Counted from the stretch's first letter, positions 37,516-52,429 are shown. The stretch: 64,000 bases of DNA from Larus michahellis (GCF_964199755.1 NC_133901.1:25081583-25145582), one strand, 5' to 3'. The notes: generated from the sequence alone by a model not told the origin. Numbers and translations: made by a program.

Positions 37516-39129
37516 CGATGTGCATAAATAACAAAAGGAATCTACTTTCAGCACAGCAGCAAGCAGAGTATGGTTTCATTCAGTTAGTAACATCTGAACC
37601 CAGTAACAAAACTTGGGTGTCTGTGACTATTTGAGTAAAGACTGACTTAAATGATAATCTCTTTGGGAATATTCTGTAGTCAATTCTCAGATCAAAAATA
37701 TCACGGTCATCTTTAAAATACTTCAATCATTTGTTTTTCTTCAAGGAGAAATGTTTATTGTTGCTTTGTGACAACAGTAACAAAAGTAAACATCTTCAAG
37801 GAAATATCTTCACATCACAGAAGGGGTATCCCTACTGAAAAGGTAGATATAATGCTGTTCTTCCAAAGGCCATTATTTCTTGGCAGTCTCTGAATTTCTC
37901 TGACGTTATGGGAATGACCTCTGAAGAATGTCTTAAAGCCAGCTTTGCCTTGGAGCTATTTCTGTTCTATTTAAGGTTTCCTGGAGATAGTTTTAAAGTT
38001 GTGGGAATCAAATTCAAGTACAAGTTGAGATTGGAAAGTACTATATTTGGTGTGTCCTTCCACTTGTGTTTCTTTTGTTAGGTTATACCCAAATTATCAT
38101 ATATTATGACCATTGTAGTTACTTGTTCCTTCTTCTGGCAGCCCTTTTAGGAACTCATTACTGTTCTCCTGCTTATCCACTGTTTTTGTGAAGCTATATG
38201 GAAATGTGCCGTGAGTTTGTGTCAGCAGAACAGAAGTGCTTCCCGTTGATCCCCTTGATAAGGTTTAAGTTACTGGCCAGATTATAAAGTGTCTAATTTT
38301 CAGCATGCTCAGAATAAAAACTCTGACATGCTCATTTCAACAGCTGCTGCAGAATTAAAACACACTCAGAAGTCCTCTTACAGAGTTCTACCATGCACAA
38401 TTTTCATGAAATCTGCTCATTTTAAGCAGTCAGGAATAGGTGAAAGAAAATCATGAAAGTGCCTAAAATAACTACCATTGGTCCCTTTCTAAAGACCTAG
38501 GCCAAAATGATCACAGTGGAGTTTTTCATTTGCTAAGGGAAAAGTATAGAATGGAGAAACATTGCCATTGCAACAGAAACACTGAAGTCTTTAGTAAATC
38601 ACATGGTATATCAGCACATATTTTATATAGTTTTCTACTAGAATCACTCCCCAGGTACTGTGAGATACATGCAGAACACTAGAACTCTGTATGTACTCCC
38701 ATGCTTTTGGTGTGCTTACCACTCTGTAGTATTTTTTTGGGCCCAGACCAAGACTCTGGGGGAATCCAGGCTCACTTCTCTTTCCTTTCCCTTCATAGAA
38801 ATTCCTCAAAATTTGGCATTTCTTCTTGCTGCAGCAGTCATTTCTGTTTCTCTTTTTTCTCCTGTTCTCCAAAGATAAGCTGTGGAAGACTCCCAAAATA
38901 AATCATAAAAAAAAAAATCCTCTCTTATGAATTCTGCTCTCCTCTAGTGATCGGCCTCATCCGATGATCAAAGTCCGTTTTAGGCATTTCTTTGTTTTGA
39001 TACTAGCCTGTTGGGCAAACTGGTTCTTCTTGCTATTTAGGCATGCTAGGTTTTCTGTGAATAGAGGCTCATGAATTGTTAACAACTGTCTATTATGAAT
39101 CCTGTGCAATTATCTTTTGGAATTTCTGA

Positions 39130-39250
39130 TTGATGTAGCATCATAAAATCAGAATAAAAGAATAATTCAGGTTTGAAGGGACTTCAGGGAGTCATCTGAT
39201 CCAAAGTCTGAGCCAGCTTAGATCAGGCTCCTGCTCAATGCCTTGCTGTT
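39130..39250 (-). mobile_element. Short CR1-like 3' end relic, antisense
   Basis: The plus strand reads like the complement of a CR1 3' end: AAAATCAGAATAAAAGAATAATTC, then TTTGAAGGGACTTCAGGGAGTC, then CATCTGATCCAAAGTCTGAGCCAGCTTAGATCAGG. Only about 120 bp is recognisable, with heavy divergence. Confidence 0.6.
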
Positions 39251-42200
39251 TTGTTTACTGGGTCTTTAACTTGCAGGTAGAGAAGAGAGGAAGGAAACAA
39301 GTACTGCATTCAAATTAAGTTAGCAGTTTGAAGAAGTCAGATACACAAAAGACGTTTATAATGTAGAGCTGAAATTCAAAAGTTATATATAAATTATATC
39401 ATACTCAAGCATCATATGGTGACTCCTGCATTTTTATTCCTCTGTCAGTCAGGTCATGGAATAACAATAGAATTATTGTTTTTGTTGCTGAAGTTTCACT
39501 TTCTTAGGCATTGCAGTAACATTTTCCACCAATCTGTTATGGGGGACACAGGAGACTGCAATACTGAAAATTCTTGGGGACCACTAATTTTAGTGAGATT
39601 TTCCCTGACTGCTTTGCAGGAAAAATGTTTATGAATTATGTACTGACAAATCTGCTCTATTTCTAAGGCATGTGAGGAATTCTGTCCTGTCTTCTAACAT
39701 GCATGCACAATGTATTTTGGATTATTGACATACTCTGCTTGGATGCCTAGTGCATTCTTATATAATTTATGGACAAACCATATTCTAGTATTTGAAAGGG
39801 ATTATTTTCCATATCCTTCTAGTAAGAATACTCGATCTGAAATGAGCAACAAAAAACCTTAAATTTGTGTCTGCTGCTATCGGAGGGAGAACTAATACTG
39901 ATTCCCTGCTTGAGGATGTTCTTTCCATCCATGCCCCATGTTAAAATTTACAGCAGTTCTCTGGCACTGGTAGGGAGAGGAACTACAGGGGCTCTCCATC
40001 CTAGCTTACTAAAGGCTTGGAACAAAGCTAGGTTTGTGTGTCTTCAAATCACACGTGTTGTTCTGGCAAGTGCTCCGTAAGTGCTTAACTGATTAACCAG
40101 TGCGCATCCAGGACACTGAGACTTTCATCGATGTTCATGTCTCTCACAGCTTAGGTGCTTCTTAGGAAAAACAGAGTATCTTCTCAACATCCTTAAAAGT
40201 AAAAGGAAATAATTTTAGGGGAAATTGGCTAAGTATCCCAGATAGAAAGTGGTAGAAAGTTATTCAAGCTGAGCCAGCACTTGTGGTATTGCTGCTTTGT
40301 TCTCAGACTTGTACTTAATAGTGTTCTTTATCCACCTTGTTGTCCCCTCTCTTACCAGTCTTCTTCCATCTCCATTGGATGCAGGCCAGGAGCAGAAGTT
40401 GTTCCTTGTAAGGCAGCTTTAGCAAAAAGAAAGAAAAATGGTGTTGAACTTAGATTTACTTGTTGTTGCTTGACTTTCCTCCTCTGGAGCACAGCTTGCA
40501 TTCTTCCAAGGACGTTCTCTCCACCGTGTCTGACAGTCTAAATCTGGCAACACTCTACCTGTTGAGAACAGCCCTCCAGGTGTACGAAAGCTGGCAGGAT
40601 GGGTCCTCACCTACCAGAACTAAGATTCTCTAAAATGAGAAGAGCCCTAAACGAGGGATTATTAGATCAATGTCTCACAGCAGTCCTTTCTTTGTTTGTT
40701 TTAGTATCAGCAAACCCCACAACTTCTGTGCATCTACATATCTGTCACTCCGAAGTGGAGTGAATTGAACTGGTCTTGGAAAAGAGGAAAAATTGGAGCT
40801 TCCTGACAAGCTGGATTTTACTGGATTTGGAGACACAACAGTCTGAAATATTCAGCACTCTTCTTGTTATTGCTTCCATCTTCTTCCCACCTCTTAAATG
40901 AATAGAGAATTTGAATGTAGTTCTTCATATATTCCATAATATTACACATGGAAAAAAAAAGGGTCTTTTGGGGGTGTTAAACGGGATATATTACATCATG
41001 AATCATGTTTGTCAGGTTGAGTTAATGGGTAGGCTTAAAGGTTCTCTTTCTGACTCTGGAAGACTCTGCCGGAGAAGCACAGGCTATTTTGTTTGAATAT
41101 TTGTTAAGTCTGGTTTTGAGTATGGCCTTTCGTTGAAAGACACTTTACAGGGGAGCAAAGGGTCAGTTATAGGCTCTGAAAGAAAGTAATTTCTTGGGTT
41201 ACATTTGCATCTTGCATACTAATTAATTTTTAGTGGTTTTAAAAGAAGTAAAACTGAAAATACCATTGTCTGGCTTTGGGAGTTGTTCCTTTATCTAGGA
41301 ATTATGCATTTCAAAAATAACATTAAATATTTGGAATCTGGATATTGTAATGTTTTTTAATGATACATATTTTTCATGTCTTAAGATGGCAGAAGAAGAG
41401 AGATAGTATGTTAGTATTCTGATAACACAATGAGTTGCATTTTTGCAATGAAAATTCAGATTTCAAAGTCTCCTCCTAAATCTCCCATAGAAATCAATTC
41501 CATGGAATTTAATAATCCATATCTCACATTAGAGCTAGACTTCTTTGGGAAAAAAGTTAGTAAAAATGTTTTAATATATTATTTAAAGTTATTGACTAAT
41601 ATACGTTATTCAGCATATCCACAAAATGGAATATTGTACACTGAGAAATACCTTTTATTGCACTGCTTTTTTTAAAAAAAGTGGGTCACATAAGTTTTCA
41701 TGTGCTATTTGAAAAGATTTATGGCATTTTAAAAGGTATGATAAGAACACGTCTTAAACTGAATTGCAGTCATAGTAGGCAAATAGAGGAACATTTGCAT
41801 ACCAAATGGGAATTAGAAAATTTCTCATCCTTCCTTAACATTTTTAGAATTTCTATATAAAATGATAATTTTGTGGAGGAAAATAGTATGATTTTTGATA
41901 TTGAAAGAACACCGTTTAGACAATCCTTTTCAAATTTATCACTCATTTGAAATGGATGGGAGGGACCATAAAATTAGCTAGCCAGATAAACAATATATTT
42001 TAAACAGAACTTTTGCTCTGGAATCAAATCTAGGGTTAGCCTGGTTAGTCATCTGCTCAGCCATAAATTACTGTTATTCTGCTTCAGCTTGGCTTTTTCT
42101 CTCTGTGCAATCTAAATCTAATGCAGACACGTTTGTTTTGCAGTTCATAGAGGTGATATTGACATAAAAACAAGCAATTCACTACTTGTTGCTTGTGTAC

Positions 42201-45200
42201 TGCCATCCTACCTGGACTCATTATAAAAATGAATCTCACTTCAGATTTTTACATATGAATTTATACACTTTAGGCCTGCCTCTTTCTGAAAACACTAGCT
42301 AAAATGATTAAATAGAGTATATACTTTGTCCTAAGGAAGCACTGAAATTACTTTAAATTGTCCAAACACCTTCATGTAAGTGAGGTAACATTTTCAAAAA
42401 TACAGTAAATAATGGGTTTTTGTTTCCAGCATTCATACTGGTAAGCAAAAGTTACTAGCAATACCATTATTTGAGCTTCTGTTGCAAAACAAATAGAAGT
42501 AAATACAGTGCTATTTAATGGGGGAAAAGAGATTTATTTCTTAAATAATACTAAAAAATGGTGTTAGTTGTAAATAGGGTGTGCAATTGAAGAAAAGCTA
42601 CCAATAGCTATACAGAAAATGGATCTTTACTTTCAACTCTGCCCTCCATTTCAATCCCATTTGCAGAAAACCAATGTTTTTGTTCCCTGTGCACTAAAGT
42701 TTAGAGTGGAACTCATGGGCCTGCATTTTTAAATTAATTCCACAGTATGCAGAGGCTTGCATGGGAGAATGGCATTTCTAAAATTGCAGAATCACAGAAA
42801 GCTGGGATCTTGCCAGTCATGTAGCCTAAACAGTAAAGTACTACAGTGGCATACCAAAAAATATCTGTTTAGATATGGTATTTGTCACTTCTGCAAAACT
42901 ATGACATATGTTTGGAATCTTCTGGGAAATTAGAAAATCCCATGCTATAATCAATGCTTTGGGCGATGTTTTCATTTGTCCTGTAAATCTGCAACAACAA
43001 CTGCCTTTGCTTCAGTTTAAGACAGAGTAGGTAAATCAGAAACACATTAAATACCTTCCTCTAATTTTTCAGAAGTGTTTTGTACTCATACGGTTGAACT
43101 GTAGGAGTACAAAATTATGGTTGTTAAATGCAAGAGCACACAATTTTTTTTTGTGTACCCTACAGTGTGAAATGTATATTGACTCCACTGAATAATATTG
43201 TATCATAAATAGGTTGAAGGAGAGCCTTCTGTTAACTTGAACACTGAATAGTATACTGAGGAAGATGAAATCGAAGCCATTTAGTGCCATATGTACATAA
43301 GTATGTAAAAAAATATGATAGAACTTTTGTGTTAGGAGGAATTTTTTTAGAACTGTACACCTGACTATTCAACATATCTGAATACATGGTGCTCTTAGTC
43401 TTTTTTTTTCCTTGTATCATTAATGTCTGGGAAACAAGATTTTCATCAGTAATAGCAGCATTTAGCCAGATCTTTAAAAAATTCCATTGAAAGAAAAAAA
43501 CAACTGTCACAGTGAGTTAGTTTACTGTCCTTTTCCTGCTGGAGACCTAAGGTTGAATTCTGAGTTGGGTCACAAATGAAAGAGTAATTTTATGCCAGTC
43601 ACCATCTGTGCAGCACCACAACATTACCACACATTCTAGTATCACTCAGAATGGTATGAAATCAAAGTTGCAAAGACACGCATCCTTGCCTCTGTAGTGA
43701 GATGTACTGATAGTGCTGCTTGGGAACACTTAAGCAGCCCTACTGCATGATGGTTCATTCTGTTACTGCTTCACTTATTAAAAGCAGGCTCTCATCTCTC
43801 TTGCATCTGAGGAAATGAGATCACAATTTGGCCCCATAACAGTGAAATAACTCATTTGATACCTAATGTGTTACTCCATTAAGCACCAATATACCAACCA
43901 GTCACAGATATAATTCCCTAGTTCTTGTTTTAATCCTGCTACACTTTCAAATGCATTCCAAATGTCGGAGAATTTTTCTGCATGGAAATATAATTACATC
44001 CTTAAGTTGAGACCATGAAACATTGCATCTGGCAACAGTGATTTTGATACCTACAGATAGATTGCATTAAGCTAACTTTGCTACTGAAAACTGACAGGGC
44101 TTACAATTATGCCTTCACTAGATCTGCAAAAGCAGAGCAGGGAAGCAGCATTTGTAAGACTGCTTTGTGCCAGATGGCACACCATGTCAGAAAAATCTAT
44201 TTGAGCCCTTGTGTTCTTGCATTATAACCAGCAGATTGTCAGCTGGAATAAAATACAGAAAGTATGTAATTTAACTGACCTTGTCTCTGTAGGAATTGAT
44301 TCAGAATCAGAGGATAAAACTATTGATGTTTGACTTGGGAAGGCCACTTCCTTTTTTCTTCTCTCATACAAGATGTATCAGTGATTGATATGGACTGCTG
44401 CAAAACTTGCTCTGAAATGTGAACGATTTGTGAACTTGAAAGACATGCCATTTTAATAAAATAACACTCTCTAATACTGCTTCTCAATCCTATGACCTCA
44501 GATACCTAGAAATAAGTTTCTTTGGATCGCAAATTACAAAATACAGCTCTACTCATTTTCATGGTTACATGCTAGAAACCATGTATTTTCAGACTGTGAT
44601 CTTGGAGTCAAACTTCAGACACAAAATAAGGCTGCTCTGTAATTGATATGCAAAATTCCATGGATAAACCACTTCAGGCCGAAGACCCAAAGCACGTTGC
44701 CTCCTAACACAGTGTGGCCAGTAAGCAGCAACCTTTCAGTTACCTTCAGGTTCCTTCATTAACTTTCAGTTAATTACAGAACATTGGGTAGTGCACTCAC
44801 AGGGGAACTGTTTGAGAACCCTCATGACCGGATATGTAGGGAGGAAAAAAAGCAGCTCGCTTTCTTCCCACCAGCACAGCTTGCTTGGGTGCATGCTCTT
44901 TATCTCGTAACAGGGAAAGATGCTCAGACTGTCCATGACTATCACGGCTGCACCCTGGTAGAGTTCTGAGAGTGCCCTACTTTGGATTCAGCAAAAGTTT
45001 GTTAAACCCGAGATATTTAAAATGAAATACCTCCGAATCAATGAACCAATGCTTTCTAACTATGTAACCAGCAATATATAATGGTCTTTTATGGAACTCA
45101 GTTAAAAAAATGTGAGGTCATCTGTCAAACCAGCCACTAATGTTTGTTTCTACAAATTACTCATTTTTCAACCAAAACCAGTTAAAATAAAATTTGAAAT

Positions 45201-47446
45201 AAATGAAAATCAAATAAATAGTGCAATCTTAATTGTATCCCCTCATTTCTTCCAGTGCTTTAATTTTAAAAAAATAAGGCAGACTGTTGCTTTCTGGGAA
45301 ATATAGGACACTTTTTATCTCACTGTTTATGACTAGCATAACACGGCAAACATTTCTAAGCTGCCTTTGAGCCTGGCAAATGTCCAGTGCTAATGCAACT
45401 TATGAAATCAAACCAGAGGTATAGCTGTCTCCTGAACAGAAGGCAGGCAAATAGAAAAAATTCAGCCTTAAACTTACATCTTTTTGATTGCTTTACAGTA
45501 CAAACAAGAAAAAGTATTTATTAGGATAGTCAGAAACTTCAAAATATATATTACTGGCAATGCTGTCTTCATTGTTGTCCAAATGTTTCACCTTGTCAAG
45601 AAATTTTCCGTTCGTTTTTGTTTTAGTAAGCAGTTAAACAATAAGTGAATACAGCTTTTTAAAATGTATTTGTTTCTCTTAAGTCTCTATACCTTTTCTA
45701 GTTAATGAAAGTCTAGATCGTGCAGAGAATTAAGTAGAAAAAAACAAACCAACCTCCACCTCTGCACACTGTTACCCTGCAGGCAAAGTCAGACTGCAGG
45801 ATATTCATTTCAACTAGCTTTGGGCTAAGTTTATACTTTCTAGTTGTAATATTTAAAGTGTAGTAAGTAAAATGGTTTTAATGGGAGTTCTGCACATGGT
45901 GCACTTGCATGCCAAACCCTTATTTGAGCACAGGTGATCCTGTTTTGCTCACTGTCATAGTACTAAGGTGATTAATAGCCATGATGCCAAAATTCTGTCT
46001 ATCATTTTGCTTTGCCTTTTTTTTACTCTTGTATAATTTATGTTCCCAAACTTATATTTAAAAAGACGTTAACTTCTCTGTCTGTGATATCCCTAGTCCT
46101 TTAGTTTCCATTTACTCTAAGTGAATTAAAATGAAATCAGTTTTTTCTTTTTCGTTCTATCGGTGGTTATTTTTGTAATGTTTAGATGTGTGTTGCAATA
46201 GTGAATCTAAGCTTACTCATTTCTCTTGTTCTTCCCACTATGCTAATTCTATAATTGGATACAAATGCCAGTTTTTCCACCTTTAGACTACTGTTTCTAT
46301 TTCTGTAAGAGTACATCTTAACACTCTTGCTTATTTTGAATGTGCTACCGTATCCATGTTATCCTAAAAACTAAACTATGCCCATGTAGCATTTTTGAGG
46401 TTCATTTTAAAAGTATTTCTAGTTATACAAACCAAAACTGAGTATTGTCTCTGTAGACAAAGGCACGTCAAAAGTCATGAATGTACTGTGGGCCACCATA
46501 ACAACACTTACAGAAGGAAAAGGTCATTTCAAATAGTACTGAATTTCAAGCTTGGCAAAATTTTGTCTTGCATTGGGATTCTACACATCCTTTCAACATC
46601 TCCCAAGCTTTTTCGTGACCATTATGGCTCTAACAATGGTTGTGGTTTTTAAAGATAGAAATTCAGTACTTTCCCTCTTTTTGGTATTCTTTGCCTGTTA
46701 ACTTTCTGTGATTAGAAGAATTTAATTAGTTGTCAGTTAACAGATGAATCAGTAGACTTTTCTTTATCAAGCAGTTAAACCCATTTCTCTCTTTCTTAAT
46801 GAATTTTCTGATTATTTTTTATTATTTTTTCTCTCATTTTTTTTACTAGTGATTTTTTTTTCTGTTTTAATTCTCTGCTCACTATTCATTAATTTTTATC
46901 TCACTTAGGTCTGTAGCCACCTTGCTAAGCACTAAACAATACTTTTTTACTTAGTTGTGTTTTTTATAGTAAAAGAAACATATACTTCTGGATTATTTAA
47001 GCTGAATTTGCTGTAGCTCTGATCTATATAAACCTCAGTTGTGTGGACATAACCAATTTTCCTGTAAATTTGAGGCATAAATAACCACGATATTCCTTAT
47101 TCTAGTCATCTTTATTGTGAAGTCTGCAAATATGTAGGCCTTGTTACAGTATTCATCTGCAAAGCAGGGTAAGAAGTGTATGTTTTTCCATATGCAAAAC
47201 TGTTGGCTGAAGCAAAAACTAGCTAGAACTGGCTTTTAAGTTATCCTGACTAGACAGTAATTTATTATTTTTTTCTCAACACAGCTTCAGTAGAAATGCT
47301 AAGCAGGTGACAGTATGTATCAAATCCATTTTTCTACTTTGTGGTGTATCTAATATTGTAACGTTACAAAAATGGGATGCATTTTCATGAGCTTCATGGT
47401 TTCCCAGACCAGAAAGGGTTATTAAATCATCCAGTCTGGTGTTTTA

Positions 47447-49441
47447 CACAGAATCATAGAATGGCTCGGGTTGGAAGGGACCTTAAAGATCATCTACTTC
47501 CAAACCCCCTGCCATGGGCAGGGACTTCTCCCGCTAGATCAGGTTGCTCAGAGCCTCATCCAGCCTGGCCTTAAAAACTTCCAGGGATGGGGCTTCCACC
47601 ACCTCTCTGGGCAACCCGTTCCAGTGTCTCACCACCCTCATGGTGAAGAACTTCTTCCTAACATCCAATCTGAATCGTCCCATCTCTAGTTTTAATCCAT
47701 TCCCTGTAGTCCTACCATTACCTGACATCCTAAAAAGTCCCTCACCAGCTTTCTTGTAGGCCCCCTTAAGATACTGGTAGGCCACCATAAGGTCTCCTTG
47801 GAGCCTTCTTTTCTCCAGGCTGAACAACCCCAACTCTCTCAGCCTGTCCTCATAGGAGAGGTGCTCCAGACCTCTGATCATCCTCGTGGCCCTTCTCTGG
47901 ACACATTCCAGCACGTCCATATCTCTCTTGTAGTAGGAGCTCCAGAATTGGACGCAGTACTTCAGGTGGGGTCTCACAAGAGTGGAGTAGAGGGGGAGAA
48001 TTGCCTGCTGGCCACGCTTCTCCTGATGCAGCCCAGGATACACTTGGCTTTCTGGGCTGCTAGTGCACACTGACAGCTCATGTTGAGCCTCTTGTCCACC
48101 AGCACCCCCAAGTCCTTTTCTTCAGGGCTGCTCTCAAGCCAGTCACTGACCAGCCTATATCAGTGCTTGGGATTGCCCCGACCCAGATGGAGGGCCTTGC
48201 ACTTGGTGTTGTTGAACTTCATGAGGTTGGCATGGTCCCACCTCTCCAGTCTGTCAAGGTCCCTCTGGATGGCATCCCTTCCCTCCAGCGTGTCAGCCGC
48301 CCCACACAGCTTGGTGTCGTTGGCAAACTTGCTGAGGGTGCACTCTAGGCCACTGTTCATGTCGCTGACAAAGATGTTAAACAAGACCGGTCCCAGTACT
48401 GATCCTTGAGGGACTCCACTTGTCACTGGCCTCTACTTGGACATGGACCCATTGACAGCCACTCTTTGGGTGTGGCCATCAAGCCAGTTCTTTACCCACT
48501 GAATTGTCAGTCCACCAAAACCATATTTTATCAGCTTGGAGACCAGGATGTCATGCGGGACAGTGTCAAAGGCTTTGCTCAGGTCCAGGTAAATGACGTC
48601 AGTTGCTCTCCCCTTGTCTATTGATGTTGTGACCTTCTCATAGAAGGCCACCAGGTTTCTCAGGTATGATTTGCCCTTGGTGAAGCTGTGTTGATTGTAC
48701 CCAATCACCTCTTTGTTATTCTTCTGCCTCAGCAGTGCCTCCAGGAGGATCTGCTCCATAATCTTACCAGGCACGGAGGTGAGACTGACTGGCCTATAGT
48801 TCCCTGCTTCCTCCTTCTTTCCTTTTTGAAAATGGGGATTACGGTTCCCCTTTTCCAGTCAGTGGGGACTTCACCAGACTGCCATGACTTTTGGAATATA
48901 ATAGAGAGCGGTTTAGCAACCTCATCCGCCAGTTCCTTCAGTACCCGTGGGTGTATCCCATCAGGTCCCATGGACTTGTTCACTTTCAGGTTCATCAGAT
49001 GGTCACGAACTTCATCTTCACTTACGATGGGCAGTTCTGTCCAACCTCTGCCATTGTCTTCTGTGACTCCGGGAGTGTGGCTGGTGCCCTTGCCAGTGAA
49101 GACTGAGGAAAAGAAGTCGTTGAGAACCTCAGCCTTCTCCATATCACTTGTCACCAGCTCCCCCGTTTCCTTTCTGAGGGGGCCCACACCCTCCCTTCGT
49201 CTTCTTACCATTAATGTACCTATAGAAATTTTTGCTGTTTCCCTTGATCTCCTTGGCTAGATTTAATTCTATCTGAGCTTTAGCTTTTCTCACCAGGTAT
49301 CTTGCTGTTCGGACAGCTTCCTTATATGCCCCCCATTCTAGCTGTCCTTTCTTCTACTCCTTATAAAGTTTCTTTTTGTGTGACAGTGTGTCCAGGAGCT
49401 CCCTGTTCATCCAGGCGGGTCTCCTAGCATTCTTTCCTCCC
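47447..49441 (-). mobile_element. CR1 LINE, about 2 kb, endonuclease-RT linker to 3' end, inactivated
   Basis: This is the largest CR1 copy in the window, on the minus strand. Its 3' tail lies at 47447-47480 (complement of ACAGAATCATAGAATGGC), and it runs back into the linker upstream of RT near 49441. Readable pieces in order are [85 protein letters not shown] and [20 protein letters not shown]. Between them there are at least two frameshifts (near 48770 and 48070-48160) and a stop before VTSGVPQG. The catalytic motif reads FAND (Asn codon 48319-48321) instead of the expected F/Y-A-D-D. The copy is dead, but divergence is moderate. Confidence 0.95.
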
Positions 49442-50573
49442 TTCCTCTTTAAATTTGAGTCAGTTACCCCTTTATTAAGCTAAATCCACTGCTTAATCAA
49501 CCAGCAGTTTATTCTGTAATTCTGAGTTGGACAATTCCAAGACATTTTGGTTGTTTTATTGAATTTTTAGGAATCCTCAGTGGTTGCTTAACTGAGAAGA
49601 AAGAAAAGAAAAAACTGCCAGCATAAGCCAATGTAAAATTGTTCTAGAGAATTATTTCCTTGTTGGAGATAAGAAAAAGTTTCTTTTGTGTTAGACAAAT
49701 AGTTTAGGAGATTTGTTCCTAGACTAAACTAATCACTGGACAACCTGGAACTTTTCATAGCTCCTATATGATCATAGTGCTGATTCTGGACTACATAACA
49801 TTTTTAATGGTTATGAAAAAAACTTACATTAATTTTTAAATTGTATTTTTTGGGGAAGAGGTGCACTAAATTCTTAAGTGGTCAGACCTTTCTTTGAAAG
49901 CATGCCCCTTACAATTTTTCTAAAAATCTGTTTCTCCTGGTGTGGTTTGTTATTCTCCAGGTTCTGTTTCTCCAAGTGTTCTCTTTCATATAAGAGTAAT
50001 GAAATTAGTTGGGTTTTATCCGCTGTTGTAAGATGCAAAAGCCTCATTTCACCTTTTGGGGATTTTCTCCATTCCATAAAAGTCCAAGCTTTATATAACA
50101 GTGTTAAAGCAGAAGAAAATCTCTCAACTTTCTTTAGTAGTCCTGTTCTCATTGAGTCAGTGAGCCTTCCACGCCTCTAAAAAAACCTGTTTGTTGCTTT
50201 AATATATACTTCCTTGGTGTTCTCACTTATCAGATATAATTGTATTTAAAATGAGTGGTTCATTTATCATTTACACTTGAACCTGTAAGGAATTCATACT
50301 GGTGCATCTGGAACACTATCGTAGTTCTGACACCAACTGAGACATCTATGACTTTAGTTCTGACCTAAGCAGGAGAAAACAAGGTGGGATGAGTCTCCAT
50401 AGGGAAAAAAAGTATCCTTAGTTATGGAGGGGCATGTAGGCAATTAGTGGATCAGGGTAACGCTTTAAATGTTTAATCCTTTACTTAGAAAGACTAATCT
50501 TGACTGCAACATTTGTCTAATTAGAAGACAATTTCAGATCTTCGTTTCCTTGGCAAAAATTCTTAAAACGGTG

Positions 50574-50625
50574 CAGTCCCTTGATTATAATTATTCATTC
50601 AGTCCCTTGATTATAATTATTTACA
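50574..50625. repeat. 26-bp tandem duplication, two copies
   Basis: CAGTCCCTTGATTATAATTA recurs exactly 26 bases later (50574 and 50600). The last few bases of the units differ. Confidence 0.85.
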
Positions 50626-51597
50626 ATAGAGTTTGCAGTGTATTACAGAAGCTTTACTGAAAGACACAGTTATATTGTCAGCCCTATTAAAACCATTTGA
50701 AGACAAAAAGGTTAAGTGGTACCTTTTTTTACCTTGTTCAAGACTGCCTTTTTTTATTATTTTGATAAACTTATTGAAATTTAAGAGATTCCTTTAGGTA
50801 AATCTTCATTTAGGAAATGAAGAAAAAAACAAAAAAAACACTGGGCCAACTTCCCAGACTTCTCAATTCAGCAGACTCTGAAGGAAGAAGGTCTTTGGGT
50901 TGTTGTGGCTGTATTCACAAAGGGCACCACTACAGGGAACGCTGCATACTGCTTTTCAGCTTTTGACCAAAATCCTTTGTTGGGGCCTATATGATCCAAA
51001 GACAGCCTGACAAGGAAGTACCTTTGATAGATGTGATACATCTGGTAGATATGTCCTTCATCCTATTGAATTAAGCCATTCAGGTGACACTGGCTATGGA
51101 CTCCTTACTGTTGTTTTAAATTCTGAAGGGACTAAAGCTAAGAGATGCTCAGCCCTTCTGAACGCAGCAGAACTTCAAGCACATAAGTATTTTTACTAGC
51201 AGAATGTGTCTCCATGGTTAGATGGCATTGGAACATCTTAAGATTTTGAGATGCTAAGACTTGAACACGTCTACCAATTCCTATCTGTTTTCCAGCTTTG
51301 CTATGTCTAACCTTAATTTTTAAACATATTTATTGCCATACAGTATGTTCTGTCTTTATTCTTTGTATTTTACTGTCCTTGCTATAACTTAATTCCTGTT
51401 ATCATAGTTTAAAATTTAGTTTTATATTTCTTGTTATGACCATTCTCATTATCTCTCATAAACTGTTCTAGCACATACTTTGCATGACAGTAAAATTTAT
51501 TTCATTTCTCTTTTCCTTTTGAATAGTTATTTGTTCATCTGCCAGATTGTTTGGCAAGTATGGCATATTCAAAATACTTAGTTTCCTCCAAGATTTC

Positions 51598-51650
51598 TGT
51601 ATTGGGTTTATGTGGCAAGGTTTTGGTAGCAGCGGGGCCTGCAGGGGTGG
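51598..51650 (+). mobile_element. Possible truncated avian ERV LTR start
   Basis: The stretch begins TGTATTGGGTTTATGTGG and continues CAAGGTTTTGGTAGC, then GGGGCCTGCAGGGGTGG. This resembles the beginning of a common avian endogenous-retrovirus LTR as I recall it. Similarity seems to stop after about 53 bp and no second LTR or internal region is present, so at most this is a scrap. Confidence 0.4.
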
Positions 51651-52429
51651 TATGAACACACCTGAATCTATATTAATAAAGGAACAGAAAAAAACCTCAA
51701 GTATTAAAAAAGTGGTATCCTTTGTCGCAGCAATTTCTAAGTTCTAAATTTCATCACTGTCGTGAGTAGTTTCAGAGTCAACAACAGTTTCTTTGTTTCT
51801 TCCAGTATGACTTAATTTTAATGAGCTCGGTGATTTTTTATTATGTTCCCTACTTAGCAAAATGCAGTTAAGAGAACTTCTGCATTCTTTAGAAGCTTCG
51901 TCCCAGTGGCAGGAAACTTTCAATTAGGTTTTAAAAAATATGTCAATAAATGGACATCAAAGCAAGTGTTTAAGCCCTTCAGCTTACACTGAAGATCAAG
52001 TGTTTAAAAATGCAATGTTTTATAAACAGAATAATAATGGACCTACTGTCAAACAGCTGATCTGCCAACAACTTTCAAATATTTGCATTTGTTTCATGTC
52101 TGGAAAACAAATATAGTAAGATTAAATACCTTATTGTTGTTTTATATTTTGGAAGACAATGCTGTTTACAGGGTATGGACATTTAAAGACAAGCCTACTG
52201 GGCCAAACCAAATACCCATGAAGACCAATACCCTGTCATTAACTGTATCCATGAAGTGGATGCCTAGGAAGAAGTAGGAATTGGGTGGACACAGGCTTTC
52301 GCCTAATACTTTTGCAAATTTTTGCACCTGAGCAATCCTTTTCAGCTCAGGGACTTCCAAAGTCAGATACAGATTCTGTGTACTCGGTTAGCCTCAATGT
52401 GCTTCTTTTTCATGAAGCTGCCCAGTCTT

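Noticed and set aside
47534..49260. Multiple plus-strand open frames of 60-190 codons
   Set aside because: They are antisense shadows of the CR1 ORF2 on the minus strand.
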